From the NCBI GenBank assembly GCA_034670405.1, contig JAXDDX010000160.1, forward strand, positions 350,501 through 414,500: a stretch of 64,000 nt of DNA, read 5' to 3'. Made by a program: the position numbers and the translations under genes. Of the stretch, positions 25,696 through 39,100 are shown one piece after another. The notes under the pieces were generated by a model. It had not been told where the DNA came from, did no database searches, and saw only the letters and a program-made list of their open reading frames with translations. The stretch comes from Hoplostethus atlanticus. Its lineage: Eukaryota > Chordata > Actinopteri > Trachichthyiformes > Trachichthyidae. Position 1 is the first letter of the stretch; each line of letters begins with the position of its first letter.

Positions 25696-26850
25696 TCACT
25701 CTGGGATGGCGGGAGGCCAGTCCACATCCACAGACTGGGGGAGGAAACAACAGACACTTCACATTTACGATTAATTACTTAGAACACAAATAACCAGTTG
25801 TGTGGTGAGGATCACCTCCTGGTGGTCCTTCAACAGGTGATACACTTTAATACATCGGTGACCAGTTCCAGACTTCTACTCTTTGATTTGTTTCCAGTCT
25901 TTTAGGTGATCAAACATATCGGAGAATCTTGAAATTAAATTTAATATCAAAGCGTGTGTGTTTCGGCGGCGGGCGTCTGGAAGTGGCCACCGCTAGGCTA
26001 GGCTAGGCATTTAGCTAATGCTCCATTTAAACATGATTACACTCGACTGACACCGACGGCTGTAACGTCAGTTTCTTTACACTTTGACGTTGTGAAAACA
26101 CCGTCCCACCTCCACGTCCAGCTCCAGGATGTCCGTGTCCGTCTTCAGCAGCTGACACAGGTTGGGTTTGGTTCGGCCGAAGTCTCCGTGGACAAACTCC
26201 TTAATGTACCTGAGGACTGTTGAGGAGCGCTTCGGTTTCGGTGACTTCAACAGCTCTACAGAACCAGCCGGCAACACACCGGTTCAGAAAGACACATTCA
26301 GAGACTTAACAAAGCTGGACTACTTCTGACTGAACGTCTAATCACAGTTGTGTGACTATAGATGGAGGGAGGATACGTCCCAGCCTGGGTCTTGAGGCCC
26401 AGGTAGAAGTGATGCGGGTCCAGGAAGCGGGCGTTCATGGTGTGGATGACGCGCTGCCGGACGGCCAGCGCCCGGCGGTGCAGCACCCGCAGAGGAGTCT
26501 TCTGGTTGATGGTCAGATCCTGAGGGAACACAAGGTCACCTTCACTTCCTGTCCAGACCAGAGACTGGCTCGGCCGAGGCTCACTTTCATTCGTTCAGGG
26601 AAACTTCCCATTAACAGAAACCCTCCCACCCCCCCATACCAACACCCATACACACAAATCAGTCCAATAACCTGGAAGATCAATGACCAATAAAGGAATA
26701 GAATCAATACTAATAAAACAGTTACAAGCCCCAAATTAATCAATACAATAAAATAAAGCATAAATACAGTTCATCCTGGACTTCATGTTCTGAGCAGACA
26801 GAATAATGAAAATGATGATAAAGCAGTAAGAAATATAACCTGGATAAGAG

Positions 26851-26916
<66 letters not shown>

Positions 26917-29900
26917 GTGATCTGGTCCAGGAAGGCGATGTCTTCCTCCTGGATGGCGTTCAGCGTCCAGATGAGCGCCGTGTACGACTTGGTCTTCTCC
27001 TCCTCCCCCTCCTTCATACGACCCATGGCCTCTCTGGAGACAAGTACTGCATCAGTACTGCATCAGTACTGCATGTTGTGTAATATTATATAGTATAGGA
27101 CCATAGAATACCATGTAGTATTGTATAATATACAGAAGTATTGCGTAATAACGGTGCAGTTCTACATCCTGTTGGAACTGTAATATAATACAGTATAATA
27201 CAGGATGTAGTATTGCATGATATATTTATTAAACTAGTGTACTTATCAATAGTAAACGGTATAGTGTACATTAATCAGTCAACACTTTTAAATACTTAAA
27301 TATTAATATTACTTAATAAATATTAATTTAAGAAAGTACAACAGAAATGAACTGAGTGAAATGAGTAGTATTGGAAATAAGCAGTATTTGTACAAATTAA
27401 ATTAAATGTTAAATTAAATAATCATCAATTAATCTATAATTAACACATTAAATAGTGATCAATATATTTATAGTGTATATTACAGTATAGTAATAATACT
27501 GATAAGGTGAATTTCTCACCTGGATACAATCTGCAGGTCTCTGACTCGGATCAGGTCGGAGGACTCGTTGATGGTCTACAAGTACAAACAAGATGGTTGG
27601 TAGTTCCACTACACGTGAGAGTATACACACTATGGGTGTGAGAGTATACACACTATGGGTGTGAGAGTATACACACTATAGATGTGAGAGTATACACACT
27701 ATAGATGTGAGAGTATACACACTATGGATGTGAGAGTATACACACTATGGATGTGAGAGTACACACACTATGGATGTGAGAGTATACACACTATGGGTGT
27801 GAGAGTATACACACTATGGGTGTGAGAGTATACACACTATGGATGTGAGAGTATACACACTATGGATGTGAGAGTATACACACTATAGATGTGAGAGTAT
27901 ACACACTATAGATGTGAGAGTATACACACTATGGATGTGAAAGTATACACACTGGGTGTGAGAGTATACACACTATAGATGTGAGAGTATACACACTGTG
28001 GATGTTTGTAGATGAGCAAGCATGTGTGGAAATCTGCTTGGGCTTCTATGAGAATGTGTCAATGTGCCAGTGAGAGAGTGAGAGAGTGAGAGAGTGAGTT
28101 GAGTTGACAGACAGACAGCACCTCCTGTAGCTGCCTCATCTCTGCTCTGTTGAACCGATATCGATGAGGATTCAGCAGCTCCATGGCAAAGGGCCGACCT
28201 GTCCAACAAGCCAAGAGGTCAAATACTTTGTACCACTTCAAACAAAATACTGTGGAAGTTTAAAATGTGTCTCACCGTTTCCCAGAGTCCGCACGTCCAC
28301 ATCCTCTCTTCCAGAGGAGGAGAAGTTAAATCCTGTAGAAACAAACGGGAGAAAGACGCATTCAATTTAACTTTATTTAATCATGGCTACGCCCACAATT
28401 CACCATAAATACATGTACACTGTTATTTTAGTTTCAGAAAGAAATGATGAGGTGAAGAAGAGCAACAATTTCACAGACTAAAGCGGAACGTATCTAGTAG
28501 AAGCTAGCGTTAGCAGTGGCTAGAAGTCCCATGTTAACAGTAACTAAACTAGCCTGCTGGCTAGTTAGCTAGCTACCAGTTAGTTCAGGTTAACTAGCTG
28601 ACTCTTCTCCAGCTCCAACTCAGAGTGTTTTGGAGTAGAGACTAGGGCTAAAGACAAGACAGTTTCACTGAGTCACAGTAACCTACATTTGGAGACAAAT
28701 CTACCTGATCACACTCCAGTGGATCCATGATGGAGCCACACCTGGCTGATAGGAGATTTGTGACGTAACTGCAAAGCCTCTGTAGTGTTTTTACAGCAGA
28801 ACGGCAGGCCGGGCTGTTTGAACTCACCGTTGGCCCTGAAAGCCGAGATGATGGGAGCAGCGATCAGCTCCTCCACCGAGGACTCCATCCTCCTCTCGCC
28901 ATCAATCACCCAGGGAGTCTGAGGCAGGCTGCGGCAGAACTTGTTGTACCTCCCTAAACACCAAAGACAGAGAGACTGGAGGTGAGAAAAGATGGAGGGG
29001 GAGGTGAAAGCTTCTCCGGGGTGTGAGAAGAGATTGTTTAAGGTGCTCTGGTCACTTCAGGGTTGTAAATGTAAATGTCCATTTGTCCTCTCCTCTCTCT
29101 GATCTCCGGACCTCAACAGTGAACAACCTCTACCAGGTCATGACCTCTGGACCTCAACAGTGATCAACCTCTACCAGGTCATGATCTCTGGACCTCAACA
29201 TCATCAACCTCTACCAGGTCATGACCTCTGGACCTCAACAGTGATCAACCTCTACCAGGTCATGACCTCTGGACCTCAACATCATCAACCTCTACCAGGT
29301 CATGATCTCTGGACCTCAACAGTGATCAACCTCTACCAGGTCATGATCTCTGGACCTCAACAGTGATCAACCTCTACCAGGTCATGATCTCTGGACCTCA
29401 ACAGTGATCAACCTCTACCAGGTCATGATCTCTGGACCTCAACAGGGATCAACCTCTACCAGGTCATGATCTCTGGACCTCAACAGTGATCAACCTCTAC
29501 CAGGTCATGATCTCTGGACCTCAACAGGGATCAACCTCTACCAGGTCATGACCTCTGGACCTCAACAGTGATCAACCTCTACCAGGTCATGATCTCTGGA
29601 CCTCAACAGGGATCAACCTCTACCAGGTCATGACCTCTGGACCTCAACAGTGATCAACCTCTACCAGGTCATGACCTCTGGACCTCAACAGTGATCAACC
29701 TCTACCAGGTCATGAAGCTTTTCCATCTGCTGTTCTCAACACCCGGTGTCAGGTAGGTCTTTCTTGGGAGAAACCCTCTGGAGACAGGAAGTGATGCGTT
29801 TTACGTTTCAACAGAAGAAGAACTGGGTAGTTAATAAATAAATGTGTAAATATGAAACGTACACTACAGTACATGAAGATATACCTGTGGAAAATCTGTC

Positions 29901-32153
29901 CCTAGTACAGATAAAGGAAGTGTACATGTTATAATGTTGTAATAATCCTACCCGCCACAAAGACAGATACACGAAGACACTGGACGTCCTGGGAGCTGCA
30001 ACTGGTGGCCGGACGTGTAGGTGGACAAGAGTAGAGCCTAAAGAAAAATCAATAATAATCATTTTATACCACATTTTACTCAACATCAAGAACTGAGACC
30101 TAAAGGAAAACTCTTACTTCAGAAACTTGTTGTCGTGAATCTTCTCCAGGGCTTTGACCACCGCCATTCTGGTGAACACCGACTAGAGGAGAGATCAAAT
30201 GGACACTTAAAGTGGAATCCTGGAGATCCTAGTTTTTTAAAATCCAGTCTCCATCTTTGTCTCTCAGCCTCACTGTGGTGTTCCTCACTGTGGTGTTCCT
30301 CCTGCTCTTCCCAGAAATCACCTGTCAATCAAACGGTGTGTCCGATGCAACATTTTGGAAATTAACTCTAAAAAAGGCATCAAAAACATATTTGAACTTG
30401 TTTGTTTCCTCACCAGTTTGTTCTTGGTGGGTTTGAAACAGTCTGGACAGGCTCCGGAGCTGCAGGAGGGACGGCGCCAGTTATTCATCAGGACATTCAA
30501 GTTAAAGGTTCAGCTTCATCTCTTCAACTAACACGTCACATCCTGCTCACAACATCCCTCCTCGCTATGCCTGGCTCACACTTCTCCACATACGTGAACA
30601 TTCGAGGGACACACAAATATTTATCACATTTATCGTGGTTCTGATGTTTGGCCTGTTGCTTCTGTTTAATGTCTTCAATGTAAAAGACTGCAAAGAAAAA
30701 GAACAGCAGCAGACAAGATACGTTTTACGGGACTCACAGGAAATGGCAGTCGGCGTCTGTCTCTGGGTGTCTGAACTCCACGCCGACCTCGAACACACTC
30801 TGAGAGAACAGCAAAATATAAAGTATAAAAATATAAAGTAATAATATTAGAATTGGCTCTTATTGAATTTCTTCCAGGTCATGGGTCACGTACCTTTGTA
30901 ACCACGGCAACGCCCCCCAGCTCCTTGGCAACGAGGCCCTGCATGATCCACTTGAAGGCCTCCTTCACCAGGATGACGTCGTCCTTGTCGAGGGCCATGC
31001 TCTTCTCTCTGGACGAAGAAACCAACCCATCATTAAACCATCTGATGCTCAACTGCAAATGCATTGTGGGAGAAACGTGGAGGTCAAATGGGTTTTACCG
31101 GAACAAGGTGCATTTACCTCACTTCCTTCTTCACATGGAGCCAGCAGGAATGCTGCGGGATGAAGAAATGACAAAATACATAATAAAGCCATGTAGGCGT
31201 TCAGAGCGTGCACACACACCACACACACACCACACACACACCACACACACCACACACACACACCTACCTCTCTGACACACAGCTGAGCAGGGAGAGACAC
31301 CGACAACACCATGGTGTCAAACTCATAGTTCTCTGCCTTCACCGCCTCCGCTATCTGGAGAAATAGAAAACATCCATTTCAGTGATCGTAAAAACAACAA
31401 ATGCTAAATATGAAAGAAACACTGAACAGTGCAACACACCTTCACAGCGTGGGTCTTGTCACAGAGTTCCTGTAGGATTCCCAGACACAACACACACACG
31501 GGCGACTGCTCAGCCTTCAGGTCGACTTCCTCTGCGGCGGCGGCGGCGTCTCCCTCTGACTGAATGTCCGTCTCCAGTTTCATTCTTTTACTTGGTGGGT
31601 CTTCGGCCGCTTCTGCTACCGCTGCATCTTGGGATTTGTTATTTTCTTCCGTACCATCTGGTACCGTTGCATCTTGGGATGTGTTTATGTCTTCTGCAGG
31701 CTCTGGTGCTGCTGAATCTTGGGATTTGCCGTTTTCTGCATTGCTGATGAAAGCTTCAAGTTCCTTCACCGTATCCTGAGTCAGAAGAAGATGGTGCATG
31801 ATGAATCACCAAATAACTCACATTCAAGTGGCCCACGCCCGCTCTGGCGTGGGTGATAATTCCAGACTCATAGAAATATTTGTCACATCAGCTGTCTGGG
31901 AGTCAGAACCACATGGTATTTGCACTCTATATCCTACATGGGCTTCATGGAGTTCATGTTACTTTGTTTGTTGTAAACTTCAATTCCTCCTTGACAAACC
32001 ATCCCACTAAAAAGCATTCATTCCTACCTGATAGGGTTGTCGGTAGGCTGCCTGCAACCCCACGCAGCAGAACCTGAGGACGCAGCGAGCGCAGCATCCA
32101 GCTGACAACAGCTTCTGGACTATAGGCTTGTCCTTCTCCTTCAGGGGCAGCAT
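25696..32153 (-). CDS. pus10: tRNA pseudouridine synthase PUS10
   Basis: PUS10 makes pseudouridine 54/55 in tRNA, and in mammals it also promotes microRNA processing in the nucleus. Coding exons, 5' to 3' on the minus strand: 32153-32028, 31775-31440, 31354-31268, 31152-31118, 31008-30894, 30799-30738, 30459-30414, 30182-30118, 30037-29952, 28953-28828, 28332-28276, 28198-28122, 27575-27520, 27033-26916, 26519-26377, 26209-26110, 25734-25696. Total 1674 nt, 557 aa (human 529). The N-terminus has MLPLKEKDKPIVQKLL, then two zinc-type cysteine pairs (CARC, CVLC). The C-terminal catalytic domain has REDVDVRTLGNGRPFAMEL (about residues 370-388, containing the catalytic Asp), KTPLRVLHRRALAVRQR and KEFVHGDFGRTKPN, ending DVDWPPAIPE. 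Exon 2 carries a lineage-type insert of three SQD-containing acidic repeats. It converges on akt3 and is head-to-head with cct4. Confidence 0.96.
26851..26911. repeat. (GT)n microsatellite at a pus10 5' splice site
   Basis: On the pus10 strand the intron after the exon 27033-26916 begins GTAACACACAC and continues as about 60 bp of CA repeat. Confidence 0.95.
27612..28003. repeat. 23-bp minisatellite filling a pus10 intron
   Basis: About 17 copies of GAGTATACACACTATGG[GA]TGTGA, with single-base variants (ATAG/ATGG, one copy missing TAT). It occupies most of the intron between exons 28122-28198 and 27520-27575. A short GAGA-rich tandem (28070-28098) lies beside it. Confidence 0.95.
29111..29715. 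repeat. ~41-bp minisatellite in a pus10 intron
   Basis: About 15 copies of a unit ATCTCTGGACCTCAACAGTG + ATCAACCTCTACCAGGTCATG. Variants include ATGACCTCTGG, AACAGGGATC and a shortened AACATCATC form. It is in the intron between exons 28828-28953 and 29952-30037. Open frames across it are repetitive artefacts. Confidence 0.95.
31211..31262. repeat. CA-rich repeat next to a pus10 5' splice site
   Basis: Cacacaccacac-type repeat. On the pus10 strand the intron after exon 31354-31268 begins GTAGGTGTGTGTGTGG and continues as GT-rich repeat. Confidence 0.92.
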
Positions 32154-33145
32154 GGTGGCAGGCTGGACAGATCAGAGAAGAGAAGCTTTACATTGTTTTA
32201 TCAAGTCCTCATGATGTACAACTGAATCCAAACTGGAAGGTGTAACATTGTTTATGTGATTGCATTTCCCAGTACAGAGGATCTAATGGAACTATCCGTG
32301 GTGCTACTCGGGGTGAGACACCGGCCTTGGATGTTAGTGGAATTTCACCATTTCTGTCCTGAATTTCAACAACAAACATAAGATGAAACTGTAATGATGA
32401 TTCCGGAAAATCTGCTTGGAGAATTATGGCCCCAGTGAAAATACCATAACCCTGGTAATCAACAGCCACTAAAGCATGCCTGTCCTGGCCATGTTGACCG
32501 CTAAGCTAGCTAACGTTGAGCATTGTGAGAGTTGTGAGAGTTGTGAAAGCCAACAGAACAGTTACATACCACAACACCCCTGAAATAAACCTACCAGGCG
32601 TAGAAGTAGTTGAGTTGCGAAGATATCGGGCAATGAAAACAATGTTCAGTTACTCGATAGCATGGTCACCCACCAAACTCTTCCTGCTGTCTCAGCCGAA
32701 GTAGACGAAGCTAATCAACTCAGATCAGTTTATCTTAAAATAATGTCGAGAAAAGTTTGGTTTTCGCTACCATGTTACTCAACCATTGTCAAATAACAAT
32801 GTTTCTGTAACTTTGGATAATAAACAAAATATTTTTAATGTATAAGTGAAATTGAATGAATTCTATCACATCAGTAATCAGTTTGTACTGTCTTGCTCGC
32901 GCATGTATCCCGCATGGCACATTTCCAGACGACTATATACGTCATCGCCAAGCGCCAGGCAACTTGACAGCTGGGTCTTTTTCCTCCGAGAGTCGCAGCC
33001 GGTGGCTCTGGAAGGTTCTAGTCTGTACAGGAGACTCATCCGAATCTGTACCCATCCGAAGCCGGACAGGACCGCTTGTACTCCGGGGTTAATCTGCCCC
33101 CCTCACAACACCTTTAGTAATATCTTTCGACGAATATAAGTAGCG
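32154..33145. promoter_or_regulatory. Shared intergenic region between divergent pus10 and cct4
   Basis: The two start codons are 992 bp apart in head-to-head orientation. On the pus10 side an apparent 3' splice site (CTGTCCAG) sits 9 bp before the ATG, so at least one upstream non-coding pus10 exon is expected within this interval. On the cct4 side the segment 32890-33130 is richer in CpG, but no TATA box was identified. A shared promoter is inference from spacing and orientation. Confidence 0.5.
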
Positions 33146-36100
33146 ATGCCTGAACTGAGCGCGGCACCCAAAGCCACGGGCGGATGGAGACACAAAGGAG
33201 GGGCGTATGTGGATCGTGACAAGCCGGCCCAGATTCGATTCAGTAATATCTCTGCAGGAAAAGGTAAAATCCTTATAACGTACTTAAAATGTATTGTCAA
33301 ATATACCCCAAATCCCCCAGTCCCGGTTCAGTTTCCATAACACCATACGTTAATACCACCCATCTAAATGATGCTAGTAGCTGTGGTCTGCGCAGGGCGG
33401 GGCTAACGGTACTTTAGAAGTACAGGCCCCGAAACGTTCCGAAATCCAATTCACTAAACTCGGTTTGAATGTGTCCGTGTCCTAGGCAGACGTACATACC
33501 TCGTATAACAGGTATGAGACTTGAAGTTCATTAGGATCCACTATTTCATTGGGCATGTATCCAATGCACCAGGCAGAACTTATTTCAACCTTTAGTATTG
33601 GTTCTGTCCATAATAAAAACACCTTAAGTTCCTATGTTATGTTCTACCTGGTGTGCACGTTTGCGGATGTGCACGGCAACATTAAAGATTTCTAACCGAT
33701 TTTAACTCCTTGCAAGGACCGGCTGCTCTGCGAGATGCTCATGACTCAACATAATCGCAGCATTAGCTAGCTCAGATACCCTCCTGTTCCACTGCCCCCC
33801 CCCCCCCCCCCCCCACACACACACACAAAATCGAGCATACCTTAAAATTGCTCATGCATGTTTTTTCATGTTACTGCTATTAAAAAGGTCTTGGATATTT
33901 TGAGTGTAACCTGCAGATCTGCAGATTCCCTGGATGTAAAAGAACTTCAACACATGAAAGGAGAACAAGACCATTCTTTGTTAGCAGACGTTTGTGTAAA
34001 CATCAGAAGCTTTTATTAGCTAGTGGCAACCAATAAATACGATCTGTGCACATGGTGTTCAGATATTTCAAATGGCCCGGTCGCTGTGATTTGGAGTCCT
34101 CCTGCCTTCACTTGGATGCCTATGTTGAATGTAACTGACTGGAGGTCAGCTGTAATGGTACTGACAGACCTTTTGTTTGACAGCTGTTGCAGATGCCATC
34201 AGAACAAGCCTGGGGCCCAAGGGCATGGATAAGATGGTCAGTAAACATCCTTTGACTTCAAGCTAACCTCTCCCCCAGCTCCCCCCAGGTCACTTTGTTT
34301 TTAACTAGGAGCTGTTTGTTTCAGATCCAGGACGGTAAAGGTGATGTGACCATTACAAATGACGGGGCCACCATCCTGAAACAGATGCAGGTGCTCCACC
34401 CCGCAGCCAAAATGGTATGTTCCCCCGCCGTGTGACCGCTTCCTGTATTCTGTCCCACACTAATGCTGGTGATGAAAAAGTTGTGATGTGTTTCAGCTGG
34501 TGGAGCTGGCTAAGGCCCAGGACATCGAGGCCGGTGACGGCACAACCACCGTGGTCGTGATTGCCGGAGCCCTGCTGGACGCCTGCTCCAAACTGCTGCA
34601 GAAGGGTAAGAGCTGCAGCGATCAGTTGAATGAAAAATATCATTTAAACATAAATGCTGACAAGTATTGAGCTTCATGTCACTGAGTGGGATTGGTAAAG
34701 GTTTGAATTCGATGAATTTGATTAGCAAAACTGTAGAAACCCTGTTTTGTGCCGGCTGCAGCCTCGAGGTTAGAGGAGCGATCATAACAAAATACCGGCT
34801 TGCCTCGCTGTTCTCGGTCGACGGAAATGATGTTAAAGGGGCGCCCGGGTAGTGGACTAAGCAACTGCCTACCAACGCGTCCCTACAGACACAATTGGCC
34901 GTGTCTGCGGGTTTCTGGGTAAATAAAGGTTAAATTAAACTGTACACTGTTTTTCCTGCCGGTCAGGTATCCACCCCACCACCATCTCGGAGTCGTTCCA
35001 GAAGGCCGTGGACAAGGCCGTGGTGGTGCTGACGGCCATGAGCACGCCGGTGCAGCTGAGTGACCGGGAGACGCTGCTCAACAGCGCCACCACGTCACTG
35101 TGCTCCAAGGTGGTGTCGCAGTACTCCAGCCTGCTGGCGCCCATGAGTGTGGACGCCGTCATGCGCGTCATAGACCCGGCCACCGCCACCAGCGTCGACC
35201 TGCACGACATCAAAATTGTCAAGAAGCACGGGTGAGGAGGAGGAAACCGGTTTTCATCGGCTGGTGGATTCCAAAATTCAGCCGTCACATTTACTATTTC
35301 ACCAGCCACATTCATCTTGGAGTAGAGAGGAGAGACTGATGGTTAGAGAAGGGAAACACAGCAGCAGCAGCATCGGGTCGGCGGCGAGGAAGCAAGAGGC
35401 TCAGACTTAGTTTTAAAGGCCTTGAAGCAACTGATGATGTCATTACTTGTTAAAATAAAAATGTCCTGAATGGTTGAACATGTAATAAAACCTGTTAACA
35501 TATTAACTTCATGAAGAATGTAACATCACATTATTAGTCAATTGTTTGTATTGATTGAAGTATTGATCAGGATTTCCCCAGTGCTAACTGTGTGTGTGTG
35601 TGTTCAGAGGGACCATTGATGACTGTGAGCTGGTGGAAGGCCTGGTGCTGACCCAGAAGGTGGCGAGCACCGGCGTGACCCGTGTTGAGAAGGCCAAGAT
35701 CGGCCTCATCCAGTTCTGCCTGTCCCCTCCCAAAACAGACGTGAGTCTCTGACGGATGAATCCATCACTTCCTTTGCAGAGATTTTTAAAAAAATGCTGA
35801 ATGAGGAATCAAATTGCCAATTGTGTTTCCTCTTCTGATGGTACTTTTTTATCGAGGACATTAATTCTCTGTGGTCTCATTTTATTCAGAAACTGTCTAT
35901 AAATGTTAAGTATCCCAAAGTACCCCAAAATGTACCACAAAGTACCCCAAAGAAGTATTGATACCCAGCCCAAGCCCCATCTAAAACTCTTCTCTTGATT
36001 GGAGCTGATTGATTCCTCTCCCTGACCTCCTGTGTGTTTTGGCGTCCAGATGGACAACCAGATTGTGGTGTCGGACTACGCCCAGATGGACCGCGTGCTG

Positions 36101-39100
36101 AGGGAGGAGCGCGCCTACATCCTCAACCTGATCAAACAGATTAAGAAGGCCGGCTGCAACGTCCTGCTCATCCAGAAGTCCATCCTCAGGTACCAGACGG
36201 CTGTGAACATGCATGCTAGCGTTACGACAGCATATCGGTTGGCTGATATATTATATACCACAGCTACATGAAGTCTGTAAATCCTTTGGTATTGCCTTTC
36301 ATGAAGTTACATCATTTTAACTAGTTGGCATGGCTAGCTACCGAGTGCTATTGGGTAGCATTAATTGAAAATAACTAATCAACCAACGATGGATCAAACA
36401 TCATTTTGAGACGTTTATTCCTGCAGTCTTTCAGATAAAGTAGCTGGATGGTTCCTATAACACTTTTCCCCATATCTAATGATGGATATCGGTTAGACTG
36501 GTAACCAGGTTAACCAGGTTAACCAGGCGTTATTAGAATTGATACTGATACCAAACCTCCTCTGACAGAGATGCTCTGAGCGACCTGGCGATGCACTTCC
36601 TCAACAAGATGAAGATCATGGTGGTGAAGGACATCGAGAGGGAGGACATTGAGTTCATCTGCAAGGTGAGATCCTAGTCTCATCTCTACAGCTGCAGTCA
36701 TCCTGTCTGTCACTGGATGAAACCATATTGATTATGCTCCTCGCCGTTCTGATCGGTTGCATCTCTTCAGTAATCACGTTGGCAGATTCTCAGTTCGTCT
36801 TCTTCACACTTCCAAGGAGTTTGCCTGCAAGTTCGGCTAGCTCCATCTTCTTGGCTTGCAGATATTTGAACAGATATTTGCTTTTGATGACCCAGTATGT
36901 ACTGTGATAAGGCATGCGACGATATGAAAATTTCATGTCACGATTATCCTGGCCAAAATAATTGCGATTCACTATATTATCCCGATAATCATCAAAATAT
37001 GATGGACTGGAATATACTGGAATCACTTTACCTTACATTTTGTTAAGAAACAAATATATTTATTGGATCATAGGACACATATCTTGAATAACTTGTTTTG
37101 TTTTCAGATCACACAGACAGACAGCAAGGACAGCAGAATGAATGCAAAAAAAAAAAAAAAATACGATTATTCCGATAATGGAAATTCACCACGATGAAAT
37201 TATCTTGAGTGTTTTTATCGCGATAAAAGATAAAATCGTATATCGTCCCATCCCTAACTGTGATACTGTGCAGGTTGTCAGTGCCTCTTCAGTTACTCTG
37301 CCCTAAATTCCTATAAATCAAAAAGCCACCAAGGCAAGATGCTGTTCATTTCTTGTCTCTGATCGAACGCTCCCTCTCCTCCCTCCTCCAGACCATCGGC
37401 ACCAAGCCCATCGCCCACATCGAGCAGTTCACCCCGGAGATGCTGGGCACCGCAGAGCTGGCGGAGGAGGTCAGCCTGGACGGATCTGGAAAGCTGGTCA
37501 AGGTACGCTGAGGCCGGATCGGTTTAATCACTGGTCCTAGGTCAGCAGGAAGGAACGTTGAGTAGAGAGAGGGGGGTGTGGTGATCAATGAAAGGTGACA
37601 GTGATGTTGTCCTTTGTATCAAGCTGATTCTGTCCATCAGTTCATGACTGATTCAAACTGAAATAAATCAACAACAACAACATGGAAAAAGCAACTGGAG
37701 ACAAAATTGTTGAGCCATTTTAAGAAAAGGGAAAGAATGGACAGGAAACCATGAAAGGAAAGTAGTAAAAACTAAACTCCAAGGCTTTTGGACTTTTCTT
37801 AACTGGGTTGATGCGTTATTTCAATCTTTGATATTTCTTGACGCAGTAGCCAGTTGATTCAAGGCTTTTTATTCTGATGACAACCAAGTCTTGTATTGAA
37901 CCTCCCTGTTCGCCTGCACAGCGTTCAAGCCAAAGTAGCGTTCCTCGTCCTTTTTCTAGCCTGGTCTCCTCAAGCAGGTCGCTCCAAAGCCTTCCTCTAG
38001 ATGTTTTCTATCCGGGTTATGCCCCAGCGCTGTCCAGTAAACCTGCAGCGTTCCTCTGCAGATCACCGGTTGTGCCAGTCCTGGGAAGACGGTGAGCATC
38101 GTGGTCCGCGGCTCCAACAAGCTGGTGATCGAGGAGGCGGAGCGCTCCATCCACGACGCCCTGTGTGTCATCCGCTGCCTGGTGAAGAAGAGGTAGGTCA
38201 CATGGTACACCATGTCTCCGTTCATGACTGAATGAAGTTCATCAAGTTGATATCCTTAAAAGAATCCAGAGAAACTCACTTTATTTATCTGGATAGCTTT
38301 TGGAGCCTCGTGGGACATGAAATAACTTTCTACACATAAAATATCCTCCTGCAAGAGCGTTTCATTCCATGGTCGTTCCTGATGGTCGCCTCCCTTCATA
38401 AAGTATCTCAAGGGGTTTTAAACAATCTCAGCCTAGTATGAAAAGTCTGCAGTCACTGAACTGCTTCCATTCTGCTTTCTGAGTTTCTCTTCATCGTTCA
38501 GTCTATAGTTTAAACCTCCTCCGTCCGTCCGTCCGTCCCTCAGGGCTCTGATAGCCGGCGGTGGTGCTCCGGAGATCGAGCTGGCCCTGCGGCTGGCGGA
38601 GTACTCACGCACCCTGGCCGGCATGGAGGCCTACTGCGTCCGGGCCTACGCCGACGCCCTGGAGGTGATTCCCTCCACGCTGGCCGAGAACGCCGGTCTG
38701 AACCCCATCTCCACCGTGACCGAGCTCCGCAACAGGCACGCCCAGGGCGAGAAGACCGCCGGCATCAACGTCCGCAAGGTTGGTCGAGTCTTTTCACTCT
38801 GTTACTTGGGTTGTTGAGGGGGTTAGTCAATCCTGTACTGAACATCTCAACGTGCAGAAAGAAACAAAGGAAACAAGCAGCTGATGAGAACGTCTCTTCA
38901 AAAGACCTGCAGACCTTCTCTTCTTCATGTGTCCTGCTTGTGTGTCTCCCTCAGGGTGGGATCTCCAACATCCTGGAGGAGCTGGTGGTCCAGCCTCTGC
39001 TGGTCTCCATCAGCGCTCTGACCCTGGCCACCGAGACGGTCCGCAGCATCCTCAAGATCGACGACGTGGTAAGAGAGACGCCACCGCTGAACTGAACGTT

